DNA from: Galaxea fascicularis | Lineage: Eukaryota > Cnidaria > Anthozoa > Scleractinia > Euphylliidae | Direction of reading: 5' to 3' | Length of the DNA: 64,000 nt | Assembly (NCBI GenBank): GCA_948470475.1 | Contig: OX419346.1 | Location: 742,651 to 806,650 of the forward strand | Shown here: one piece after another, positions 1-11,300 of the stretch | Position numbering within the stretch: the stretch's first letter is position 1 | Layout of the letters: each line of letters begins with the position of its first letter | Translations under genes and position numbers: made by a program | Notes under the pieces: generated by a model | Database searches by the model: none | The model's input: the letters and a program-made list of their open reading frames with translations, nothing else | What the model was told of the DNA's origin: nothing

Positions 1-8
1 ATTATTAC

Positions 9-3000
9 CCGCATAGGACACTGTGTCTGTATGGTAACAGGTTTTAGCTTCTGGTAACACGTCCATCCGATGATATGTGATTGGATGAGATCCAGCATAA
101 CTAACTGCATTAGGAGAAAAAAAATCTAGAGGTTAACTTCCTTAGGGATCAAGTAACCATTTGCGTCGCCTCCAGTTAAACACGATGACGCGCTATAAAG
201 GGGATAGCTCCGCCTCCCTGCTTCAGGTCGAATTTGCATAACGAATTCACCTCGAATTTGATGGCGGCCGACGCTCAAAACAAATAAAGTCGGGCCACAT
301 AAAAAATGTAGTTCGGTTTCTATTTGACGTTAAATGAGTGGACTTTTTGTTTATATATCTTTTTCTTTCATTATTCCAACCAAACCAGTGTCATTTAGCC
401 TCGCACATCTCGGTGAATCGTTGTGATTGTTGCACGATGGCATAATGTAAGCAAACCATTTTGAATTTCAAAGTTAGCGCAATACATCTTGAAACAAGAA
501 AGACCAAGAAATGCTACAGATTGATTACTAGGAGACAGTCTTTTTTTGCACAAATTTTCACAGAGTTCTGTATGCGTCGACGGTTGATTGACAAATGATC
601 CAGACGTAGCTAAGGTACCGCGCCTTTAATAGCGCGTCTTCGTGTTTAAGTCTGATGCTGACATCTTGTGCGCTTTCTTAAACAGAGATAAACATTGGCA
701 GTCGCTATATTTGTTTGGCAGATAATGACCAGCAACCAATAACTTATCCGTCGAGCTCTACAAACCAAAACCACAACGTTAAAGGGAACCTCCACTCCTA
801 CCAAAGAATCACTTTAAACCGCAGGATATAGTATTTGCAACAACGTTAGTTTTCTTTTTTTCCAGAAGAGTATCTATAGTGGAGAAAAACGAATTTCAGA
901 ATCGCGTATTTTTGTTTTCAAATTTCCTGGGCGCCGCCATCTTGAATAATTGTGACGTGTTTCGGTTGCTCTATTGTTCTGACACAAAGAGCTTTTGTCT
1001 AATAACAAAAGGACAACCATTTTACGTCACAATTATTCAAGATGGCGGCGCCCGGGAACTTTGAAAACAAAAATAAACGATTCTATAATTCATGTATTTA
1101 AGGTAAACGGGCTTTGTTAGTTAAAACTTCAAACAAATTTGATTCTAAAAATTATTTCGTGTGATTTAAAGTGAACTTTTTGTCAGAGTGGAGGTTCCCT
1201 TTAAGTACGCGCGGGTGTACATAACACAAGGACCTCTGTACAGTTGCCAAGTCATACCGCAGCAGATTTCAGACATTAAAGACTACTTACGTATTTGCGA
1301 AGTAGCGTATTTATCGTCAGCTTCCCGCTCTTTGGTAGCAATGCACATGATGTATTCTCTGCCTGTGATATCAAGGGGCTGACAGGTGTAAATGTAATTC
1401 ACGTGTTCAACTTTTACTCCATCTCCCATCACATCTCCCACCGCTATTGATCGCTGTCGACTTTTAATCATCTTACTGTAAAGGTAAAAATTGGAGACAT
1501 GTAAGCTACGCATCTGATGCTTACCTCTTTGTGGCCTATCGTATGACGCAACCGCGCGAACAGCCAAAGGGTTTTCTATATTTTCTTCTCAAGGCTATGC
1601 GATTTTTCTTACTATTTCAAAAGTCGAGATTAAGGTGAATGGTAATCGATTGTGTTTGTATTTATGTAACAGCACTGCAATGAGAAAGCCTCATTTTTAG
1701 TGTAAGCTCCAAGATTTCTCTTAAGGCTTCCTTTCCAATGCCCCGTAAGTTTTTTTTTATCATAGCATTTTTATGACAATGTCAACAAACCATGTCAAAA
1801 CAAGAACCGGGAATTTACAATTTAGGACAAGTTACAATAAGTTAGAAATACACGACTTAATTACCTCGAACTGTCCAACCTTTTAGCCAAAGCTGTTTTT
1901 TGAACCTCGTAAAACAACTCTTTAAATTCATCTCCCTGCTCTAGCTCCAAAATATTAACAGCGTTTGTTTCTTCAGTGATAGTTTCTGGTGACGGCAGCT
2001 TAGGGTGACTCAGTGTAACTCCAGTATCAGTGTAAAACATAAAAGCATAAGACTTAAGACTGCCACCTCTGAAATACTGCACATCTGATACCAAGTCTGT
2101 CATCACAATATCCACGCCAACTACTCCTCGAAACTTGTTTTTGTCATCGATAACCGCACAGGCTGCTGTTACCATGTATCCTGTTAAGTAAAATAAGTGA
2201 CTGCGTATTTTCCAGCTTTTGCTATCAAAGCAGATGTACTGGGCCAATCTTGTTCCTAGGCTTTAACGTGCTAAGGGGAAGCGAGGACGACTGGGTACGA
2301 GGATAGTATTGAGCATGTCATAATTGTCTCACCCGTGTACGGTTTTATGTTTTTGATTTCCTTGTAGAAATTGTGGTATAAAACCAAGGTTGAGTGTTTT
2401 TGAACCTTAATCCCCTCTTTATGGAACTGGAAAGAAATTCATGCCCAAGTTATGAAAGTATCGCTGGTTTCCCTAAAATTACAGCCAGTTAGAGCATGCG
2501 TGGCTTGCTTTTCAAATTTTTGTTTGGTGTCAAGTTAGTGAGGCAATTTACGCCCATCGGAAGAAAACAAGTTTTGCAACTGATCATCAACTCTACTCGC
2601 TTCCCTTCCCTCACCCTCCATCCTACCCCACTCAAATTCGTTCTTCAGTCGACCACTGCATTTTATGAAATTCCATCATTTACAATCAACCACTCCCTAC
2701 CTAGTCCAAACGCATCCACATAAGGCGGAGAGAAAACCACTTTGCCTTTAATTGGTGGTGTAACTTCCATCAAATAATCGAAGTAGGGTTCAAGTCTTGA
2801 GTGGGTATATGACTTTCCTTGAGCTAATATTGAGAGTCCATTCTGTGGAAAAGGAAAATAGTTATTAACTGTGTAACATGACGCGACACCAGTGATACTT
2901 AAAGAATGCTATTTTGCAAAGTTAAGTGACATGCATTGTTTCTTTGGCCTCGAACATCAACCCCCTTATGTTGTGCGTATTTGAAGCAATTTGCCTGCTT

Positions 3001-3488
3001 CTCTGTCCTTCCTCCTTTTGCGGACTATTGGTTTTTAGTAAAATCCAACTAGTGGTCCATTATTAATGCTGCGTTCTTATTGGTTGAGTTACTAGTCGGC
3101 TATTTGTTATAGCCCACTAGTAGCGAAAAGCGCGGGCTTTGAAAACCAAAACAATGGCGGCTGAATCGCGTTTTGCTGAAGTTTCGGACGAGTATTTGAG
3201 CTCATTATTACATAAATCTATACCAAAATCTACAAAGAAGTCAACTTAATATGGAATGAAGATATTTAACGGTAGAAATGCACAAAATAAATTTGAACTG
3301 TTGACAGATGTTACCGTAAATTTGACTCCTTTTGCAACTACTATTTCTATCGTCTTTGTTTTGGCGGCAAATAAGAATTAAAGTCTAGCTTTAACTAGCG
3401 AAAGATGTTTTGTGTCGATATTTTTTTGACAAACTAGTTGGATTTTACTAAAACAATGATTCCTCTCGCTCTCATGGCCTCTGAGTCA

Positions 3489-3525
<37 letters not shown>

Positions 3526-6500
3526 CTTTCAATCAGTCGGTCTGTCTGTCTGTCGGTCGGTCTTTCGGTCGGTCAGTCGGTCTGTCTGTCTGTCTGTCTG
3601 TTTGCTTCCCCATATTTCTGTTTGCACGTATTTACTTGGCTTTATTTATATTTCTCTATCTTTATGTTTAAGTCTCAGAATCTGATTTTGTACGCATCTT
3701 TCTGAGTCTCAATTTATTTGTCTGTCTGTCCGCCTAATTGTCCATTTGTGTGAATATATGCATTCCTTTTATTCCATGCCTACCGTAGCATCGGCCAATT
3801 CATCAAAGAATTTCTTTTCCTTCCCAAAATTCATAATCAGTAGTTTCAACGACGTTTCTTTAAACTCGTTTCTAAACCTCTGAAACTCTTCTTTCACGGC
3901 GTCCATAACTAACTCTTGAACTCCTTTTTTCTCTGGACCATCGTTCGTGAGTAACAGCACCATTGAGGGCCTGGAAACTATTTTTTGCGATGAAGTGGTG
4001 AGGGTATGTCTTAGGACCTCAAAAGCTTTTTTGAAAGCTTTGATGTACCTAGTGCCACCTAATAAAATACAAAAGCATTTAATTAAAAAATAGATTTCCT
4101 TTGGCACTGCGTGTGTACTCAGATAACGCACGGAGGACGTCAAAACGTCACAGTGAGGTAGATTTAACGGAACTTTGGTTTTCTATGTGACTGCTGATTC
4201 AGGGGACATTTAGGATCATTTGTAACGTTAACTTCGCTTCTATACAATTCCTTGTTTGATGATAAACCATGAGGAAGAGTTCTGGGGAGAACACTCGTTT
4301 CAAATTTGAAGGTGGTACTCGAAGTGGATCTCTGAAATTCAAATGCAGTTATGTGTTACCACGAGAACTAGCAATTTCTCATAAGGAAAAATCGAACTTC
4401 TCTCTCAAACTAGCAAACTGAACTTAAACTTATAAATCTATAAAATGTATCGTTTTGAATTCTTACCTTTAGGCTGGATGCTGTTGACAAATGACTTGAA
4501 AGTTTTGATGTTGAACAATCCTGCGAAAGCCATTGTAGAACCGTAACAAGTGTTCGTTGGGTGGTCTCCAGGCAAATATGTTGAAGCGTTAAATGCGATA
4601 ACGGACACCTAAAAATATTCAAGAGCAATATACAGTCAGAGCATTTTTCAATAGAAAATCGAAAGGTAATGTCAGTATCTGGGCTACTACGCACCCACAC
4701 CTCCCCCAACCCAACAAGTAAAAATAAGTTAATAAGTTAGTGTCAATGCTGGATTAGAGGAGGGGTGGGTGGGCTGGATCAGTGTCAGCATCTGGGCTAC
4801 TGCGCACCCACCCCTCCCCCAACCCAACAAGTTATAATAAGTTAATAAGTTAGTGTTAATGCTTGGTTAGGGGAGGGGTAGGTGCGCAGCTGCCCTGACA
4901 TTGGTCCGTGTTTGCTTTGGTTTTGCATGGCTTCGTCCTGTGATTGGCCAGCAAAAACTCATGCCACTTTTTCAACCAATGACAAACTCAAAACCAATCG
5001 CGACTTGCTTGCGCGCATTTTCCCGCGCTTTGCACATTTAATTGCTTCGTACTCTGATTGGCTCATTGCACTTTGCAGCTGTAAATCAATGAATTTGACA
5101 GTGTCGCAATGACTGATTATATAAATGGGCACGAGAAGTGATTGACAGAGCAAGTGATTAGATAAAAGTACAACGAATGATACAGTTCAAGAGAAAACCT
5201 TTTACCTTATCAAGCGGATTAAGAGTATCAAGCACTACCATTGCGGACTCTTTAGCGTATTCCAAGCTGTTATCTGCGCCCATTGAAGTGCTGCAGTCCA
5301 GAAGAATAATGATATTCTTAGGTGATGGCGTTGCCGTGGCAACGTACCAGGGTCTTATTCTGTTGTCGTAGCCGTCACAGTCTGATGCTTTGTATCCCGG
5401 ATATGACGTGTGGACGCCTTCCGCTGACCCAAAGTACTGCCATTTTGCCCTCAGTGACGACTACCAAAAGAAAGATGTCTGAGATTAGCCGCAGAACCTC
5501 AAACTTACAAGTAGGAAGCAGATAATAAATCGGGGCCACGGTTTGTTCACACATGGGTACAGGTTGTAGCTGGGTTAATCGTGAGGTGGTAACGACGTAT
5601 GCAGCTCTCAAGCGTTTTTAAGGTCTCACCCGTCTGACATCGCAAATACTCCACCCGATATTAACAAATCATCCAAAGGGAGGTCGCGGATTTTTAAAGC
5701 CAAACTCCCAGGCCAGACAAAGGAAAAAACAGAAGTCAGCCAGGAACAAAAAGAAGTCAATTGTTGATCAATTAAATCAAACACACAAAAAGAAAGAAAA
5801 GATCTTTGCAGCCAAACAATAGCCCCTCATCCTTTTACTGTAAAATTGCTGGTTCACCTGATAAATATTTCAGTGGTTTTTCGATTGAGCGTCGAAAGTA
5901 ATTGTTGCTTTCTTTGGTTTTGCTTTACTTGGTTATATAATTGGTTGACAAAACTAAACCCACTTTGTGGATCAATGACCCAGGCATTTTCCCGCGCGAG
6001 GCTACCTGCAATCGCTTCCAATTGTGATTGGTTTATTACAATGTTTGCGTCAGTTTTGATTAGCCATAGTAGTTAGATTGGTTTTGGTTTTATGACACTC
6101 AATTGACACCCTCCGTAAGACAAACCTGTTTGACGTTTTTATCAAACACTGTTTTCATTTCTTTGAAGTCATATTGCTTTTTCTGGAGATGGTTCGGTGC
6201 TAGCACTTGGCAGAACACTTCCAAAGTGACTGTATCTTTAAAGAGGGGATTGTATGCAAGCTTGTAGCGATCAGGCAAACGACAGCATTCATGGTATTCT
6301 ATAGATACAAAACAAAAAGGGATCTCAATTTGTCAGTGGTCAGTTATAGTGCTGACGGGGTGGGGGCGGTGTTGGCAGTGGTAGCAGTAGCAGCAGTGGT
6401 GGAAGTAACAGAAGTACTATTAGCATCAGTAAAATAACTAGAGTATAAATATCTTTACAATATTTTTGACAAACGTCTCTGTGCATAGCTCTGTTGTCTT

Positions 6501-7723
6501 GATTGTTTAGGTGTATCTCCTTCTGTTTTTTCCAGTTGGTGCAGTTCGCCTTTACAGATCGTTTTCAGTTACGTGACCAAAAGAAAGTATTTGTACAGGA
6601 AATCGCATGACCTCGAGTTCAAAAATTCGGGATTAATAGGTACGAGTGATTTTGAAAGTTCTCAAAATTGCACGAGCCTTTAGGCGAGTGCAATTTAAAA
6701 ACTTTCAAAATCACGAGTATGTATTAATCCTGAATTGTACGAGAAGGACGTGTGATTTTTTATTTATAGTACATTCAACAAAATTACGAATTTACGCGCC
6801 GTTGTCAAGGAAACTTAATAGGTACTCCTACGAAGTACTATTTGGGATTAATTGTACTACTCTCGACCAATCAGAATTGAGTAATTTTGTTGAGTGTACT
6901 ATAAGCATAAAAATAGAGTTCAATTCCCAGAGGGTTAGCCTTGTGCACCAACATGGCCGCCATTCCTTTGTTTTTGTGCGCCAACATGGCCGCCGTGATG
7001 TCATATGAAAACGATCTATAGATACCAACTGTAAAATCGTTCCTACAGTAAGAACAAAGCAGGTAGTCGTTTTTACTTTTTCTTCCTCTTTCCTTAGTCC
7101 TTCAGCATTTCTTCCTTCCTTCTTTCTTCTACCATTGTTACCTTCCCTCCCACATCCGTTGGATTCTTTTCTCTTACCTTCAGTAGCTAATTTTCCAGAG
7201 ATGAGAACTCTCACAATCTGAGTGACGATATCATTCACTGCGGTTATTTTATCCTTCAATCGTTGGGATAAGATCTTGTTGAGATGAGTGATGATCTTGC
7301 TGTTTTGAAGGTATCCTCCCTCGCTCACCATTTTGCCTCTTCCCTTTCCAATTTGGTCCTGTGCATTCCAAAGCAACATATTACTTAAGGGACAAGACTT
7401 TTACAAAACAGATCTGGATGGCAAAAACGGAGACGTTCGAAAACGACTTCTTAACAACAGACGTTAGTTAAGTACCGTAAATGTAAACATTTGGATGAAA
7501 AAGCTAACGGGAACAGGCTTTTTCTTACCTGAAAACTCTTTGTCCCAATGGCCAGGTTGCCGAGATCATTTTTCAAATCATCATCAAATGTCCCAAGTAG
7601 ATCTTTATACTCGGCGCTGGCTTTACTTCTGCGTTCAATTCTGTGCTGGTTTATTTTAGGATCGCCTTGTAAAGATAGTGTTACTAACAGGCACAGAACG
7701 AAGACCTTTAATTGTGCCTCCAT
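9..7723 (-). CDS. VWA and Cache domain protein, paralog C (5' part, runs off left edge)
   Basis: Exons on the minus strand: 7529-7723, 7178-7358, 6126-6298, 5206-5460, 4467-4608, 3784-4058, 2701-2842, 1865-2180, 1291-1475, 9-104. The ATG at 7723 opens a hydrophobic signal peptide (EAQLKVFVLCLLVTLSLQG). Exons 2-4 hold the VWA_N region and the start of the VWA domain, including KWQYFGS and the metal site DCSTSM (DxSxS form). Exons 5-6 finish the VWA domain. Exons 7-10 hold the first Cache domain (GVVGVDIVMTDL, then YHRMDV). Later exons (second Cache, Cys-rich part, membrane anchor) lie beyond the window. Intron phases match paralogs A and B, but their single 588-bp exon is split here into 181, 173 and 255 bp. 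The usual LTDG of the VWA fold reads LTNDGP, so metal binding may be changed. Family knowledge: related proteins (alpha2/delta, CACHD1) are membrane-anchored with the VWA and Cache parts outside the cell. The ligand is unknown. Confidence 0.88.
779..1204. mobile_element. Fold-back DNA element with TTAA ends
   Basis: The ends are inverted copies: TTAAAGGGAACCTCCACTC at 779-797 and its reverse complement at 1186-1204. Inner arms at about 907-957 and 1024-1076 also pair, around a GGCGCCGCCATCTTG core. TTAA on both sides is typical of piggyBac-type target sites, so this is probably a non-autonomous piggyBac-like MITE. No coding capacity is seen. It lies in intron 9 of gene C; a separate end of the same family is at 36281-36301. 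Confidence 0.75.
3537..3602. repeat. CTGT/CGGT microsatellite
   Basis: Runs of GTCT and GTCGGTCT units in intron 6 of gene C. Simple repeat with no coding meaning seen. Confidence 0.85.
4669..4900. repeat. Tandemly duplicated fold-back element
   Basis: Two adjacent units of about 110 bp (near 4669-4785 and 4786-4900). Each starts with a TCTGGGCTACT-type end followed by CGCACCCAC and a CCTCCCC stretch, and closes with the inverted GGGGAGGGG part. It lies in intron 4 of gene C. It appears to be an interspersed element duplicated in place. Confidence 0.7.
4900..5112 (+). repeat. Interspersed repeat, copy 1
   Basis: A stretch with repeated GATTGGCC/GATTGGCTC and CATTTTCCCGCGC blocks that resembles 5890-6072 in the next intron of gene C. 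Short frames across it are chance readings. Confidence 0.5.
5890..6072 (+). repeat. Interspersed repeat, copy 2
   Basis: Diverged copy of the repeat at 4900-5112, same orientation. Shared blocks include TTTGGTTTTGC, CATTTTCCCGCGC and GTGATTGG. Its open frame is not supported as a gene. Confidence 0.5.
6634..6737. repeat. Fold-back repeat
   Basis: TTAATAGGTACGAGTGATTT at the left pairs with AAATCACGAGTATGTATTAA at the right, with an inner CTCAAAATTGCACGAG arm. It lies in intron 2 of gene C. I recognise this as a common anthozoan fold-back type, from memory only. Confidence 0.6.
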
Positions 7724-8388
7724 TTTGGAAATGCTACGTTGTATAGTCAGAGGACATTTTGTTTTTTACTGCATGTTTTAGTTGGAACACATACATTTTT
7801 GCGTCACAGAAGAAATCTGCTTCTAATTGAGTAATATGGATTTGCGCGCGGTATATTTGATTTGTCGCAATAATTATTTCGAAATTCGCCAATTCGACTG
7901 GCTCCTTATCACGAAATAAGCGCGCAAAGGCAAACAGCTGCGTCGAGAGAACATTTTGAATGTTGTGAAAGTGATCAGAATCAGGATTTATACAACTGCT
8001 TACAAGGATACATTGCCTATAATATTTTATCGTATTCTTTAGAAATGTGCCATCGCCCCACACTTTAAACAAAACAAAGCTAAGGAATTAAGTCACTCAG
8101 AATTGGTTCAAGTCTTTCTTTAATCTACCATACTCCTCGCAAGCTTAAGACCCAAAGCAGTTTGTACAAAAACATAAGACTTGGGATTTTGCGTTTGCAT
8201 GATTGCCATTACTGAGACTTGCGCGTGAATAGCGAAGGCCTTGAAGAATGAGGAAATGTCGTTTGGGTAGACGCAATGTGATAAAAACAATGTTGCTATC
8301 GCTTCTTGATAGAATATCCTTTGCCAGCGACAAGATGTTAATTTTAGAGTCTTTTCAGACAGAAGGCTCGTACTGTTCAAACCACGTT
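7724..8388. other. Intergenic spacer between CPT2 and gene C
   Basis: About 665 bp with no supported coding exon. It must hold the CPT2 3' UTR and the upstream region of gene C, both read on the minus strand. A minus-strand ATTAAA at 8119-8124, about 265 bp after the CPT2 stop, is a possible poly(A) signal. No TATA box is convincing. Confidence 0.6.
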
Positions 8389-11300
8389 TCACTGCTTAAA
8401 ATTCTTCCCTTCGAGAACACTATGAATGTCCTCTAAACTTAGCTTGACGCACTCCAAGAAACCTCGGACGTCCGTATCGGGAGGGTAGCTGGTTACATTG
8501 CATCCAAGCCAATCATCCTGAATCAGGTAACCAACTCCGAACCCGTCCCGAACCACGGGACCGAACCCGCCAAGCATTAGAGCTGGGGAGGCGAGGGTAC
8601 TGGTGGACATGTTAATATGATTGATGCGTTTGTACGCCGGGTCTTGGAAGAGTTCCGGGAGTTTTCCGGTGGATTCCGCCAGGATTCGTAACGCGAAAAG
8701 ATGGCGATCAAAACCCTGGCCTGCAACATGGTTACAAAACAAATAATTATTGTGAATAATTATCATTTAGTTTTCGTTATGTTTGTCGTTCGGTAACATG
8801 TTCAAATCCGAATTTATTAAGCCGAAGCAAGACATAAATACATGCTATCGGATACGTGCGTGACAATGCTATATAATGCAATTAAAGTGCATGTGATTAA
8901 ATACCAAGGTGCAAGTGCATGTGCAAATGATTATCACATAGTATAACACCTTTCCCCTTTTGGAAGATGACATTCTTGACGGATTGTCCATTGTATTGTA
9001 AACTTAAATTACATTAAATTAAGTGTTCATTGTTAAGTGTCCTTAAGTGATTAAAGTGTTCAGTTCATAAGAAAGTCTTTGAATCTTGAAGGAAGTCTAC
9101 GTTCTCTTGTTGAACGGCGAAGTGGCGGTGTAGGTTCTGGTTCCACTGGCTGATCCGTTCCCTCTATTGGCCCACTTTCAGATGGTAGGGATGCTGTTTC
9201 AAATTGGTCCAATCTTCCATCATAGTTGTCAACTGGTTCTGCCTTTGCCGCTCTGATTTGTGCGTGGTTTCGCCGGACTGGCCCCATTGCTGTGCTCACA
9301 AGGCAGGACCTTGGGGCGGGTCTTCCAATTACCTCCCCATAAATCCAGGGTTGGTGTTTGTTCGTAGGTCTGGGTTTCACGTACACTTTTTCTCCTTTTG
9401 AAAACTCAGTAAGCGGCGCCGACACCCTCTTGTCGTATTGAGCCTTAGATCTCCATCTCCTTTCCGCGATGTTTTCTTGTACTACACTTCGGGACACTAT
9501 CTGCGGAACAAGTTGACGCGGAGCTGTGGGGATGATGTCCTTTAGTCTTCTAGACATAAGGCGTTGTGCTGGCGAGTAATCATATCCCCGCTGGGGTGTG
9601 TTTCGGTATGCTAGGAGGGCCAGATAGGGGTCTTCATGGCGAGACTTTTTCAGAATGTTCTTTGCAATTTTAACGGCCGACTCCGCCTTTCCATTCCCTC
9701 GGCTGTGGTATGGTGATGATTTACGTATGATGAAACCGTATTCTCGTGCAAAGCGTAAATATTCATGGCTTTCAAACTGTGGGCCGTTATCGGTTATGCA
9801 CTCGTCTGGAATTCCATGCCGAGCAAATTGTCTTTTCATGGCTCGAATAACTGTGTTAGCTGATGTGTTCCCGCTGAGGGGGTCTAGCTCAAAGTAGTCG
9901 CTGTAATGGTCAACCATAACGAGGTAGTTGCTTCCATCCAGCTGAAAAAGGTCGGCACTTATTTTGGACCACGGTCTAGTGGGTATATCATGAGATTTCA
10001 TTGGTTCTTGCGGTCGCTCGCTTAGGTACTGGGCACAAAGTCCACATGACAAGCATTTCTCCCGGATTGCTACTTGCATTCCTGGCCAGAACAGAGACTC
10101 GCGTGCTCGCCTTATACTGCTGTCAGCTCCCTGGTGTGCTTTGTGTATTTTCTGTAACATCTCGTCTCGTAGAACGGCTGGGACAATTACTTGATGGGAT
10201 CTGTAAAGAACACCATCATAAACTGAAATTTCATCTCTGAAATTCCAGTACAGCCTGAGTGGCTCTGGGGTTTCCTTTCTTTCTGCAGGCCACCCATTCA
10301 TTATTACCGTGTGCAGGGGTGCTAGAACTGGGTCTTTGGCGGTTTCTCGTCTTATTCGTTTCAGTGTGTCAGGTGTAACTCGGTTTGGCTCAATATCCAT
10401 TTCAGCTATTTCCAGGCGGAACACTTCGCATTCCTGTTTGGCAGTGGAGGAGGGCTGGCCAGTGACGGCTGCACGAGATAGAGTGTCCGCAACGTAAAGT
10501 TCCTTTCCTTTCTTGTATCGGACAGTGAACTGATATCTTTGCAACTTTAGCATCATTCTTTGCAGTCTGCGGGGGGCTTTGCTAAGAGGCTTCTTGAATA
10601 TTGTCTCGAGCGGCTGGTGATCTGTATGTACCGTTATATCGTGTTTTCCGTATAGGTACTGGTGCCACTTATCCATGCAAGAGACGATTGCGAGGCACTC
10701 TTTCTCAATTTGGGCGTAGTTTTTCTCCGTGCTGTTGAGGGTGTGTGATGTAAAACAAACAGGTTGATCATTCTGCAACAATACTCCACCAATGGCATCT
10801 TCAGATGCATCCACTTGTAGCGTCACGGGAAGGGCTGCGTCATAGTAGCGTAATGCAGTTGCTGAGGCGATGAGGTTCTTTGCCGAGTTAAATGCATTTT
10901 CATGCTTGCTTGACCACAGGAATGCATAGTCCTCCCTGGTCAAGTCCCTTAGTGGAAGAACTGTTTCTGACAAGTTATGGCAGAACTTGCTTAAGTATTG
11001 GCACATTCCAAGAAAACGCTGTACTCCAGACTTGTCAGTGGGCGCTGGCATTTCTGTAATTGCGGCTACTTTAGCTGGATCGGGCTCTACACCTTTGTCA
11101 GTAAGCTTGTGTCCCATGAAGGTGACAGAAGGAGACTTAAACTGCAATTTTTTCCCCGAAAGTCGCAGGCCATGGTTGTTGCACTTTTCTAGCAGGCTTG
11201 TGAGATTTCTGTCGTGATCGATGTCAGCCTCCTCTCTAGAATCTCCGCATCCAAAAACGCAGATGTCGTCGGCAATGTTTATTACCCCGTGTAAGCCGTC

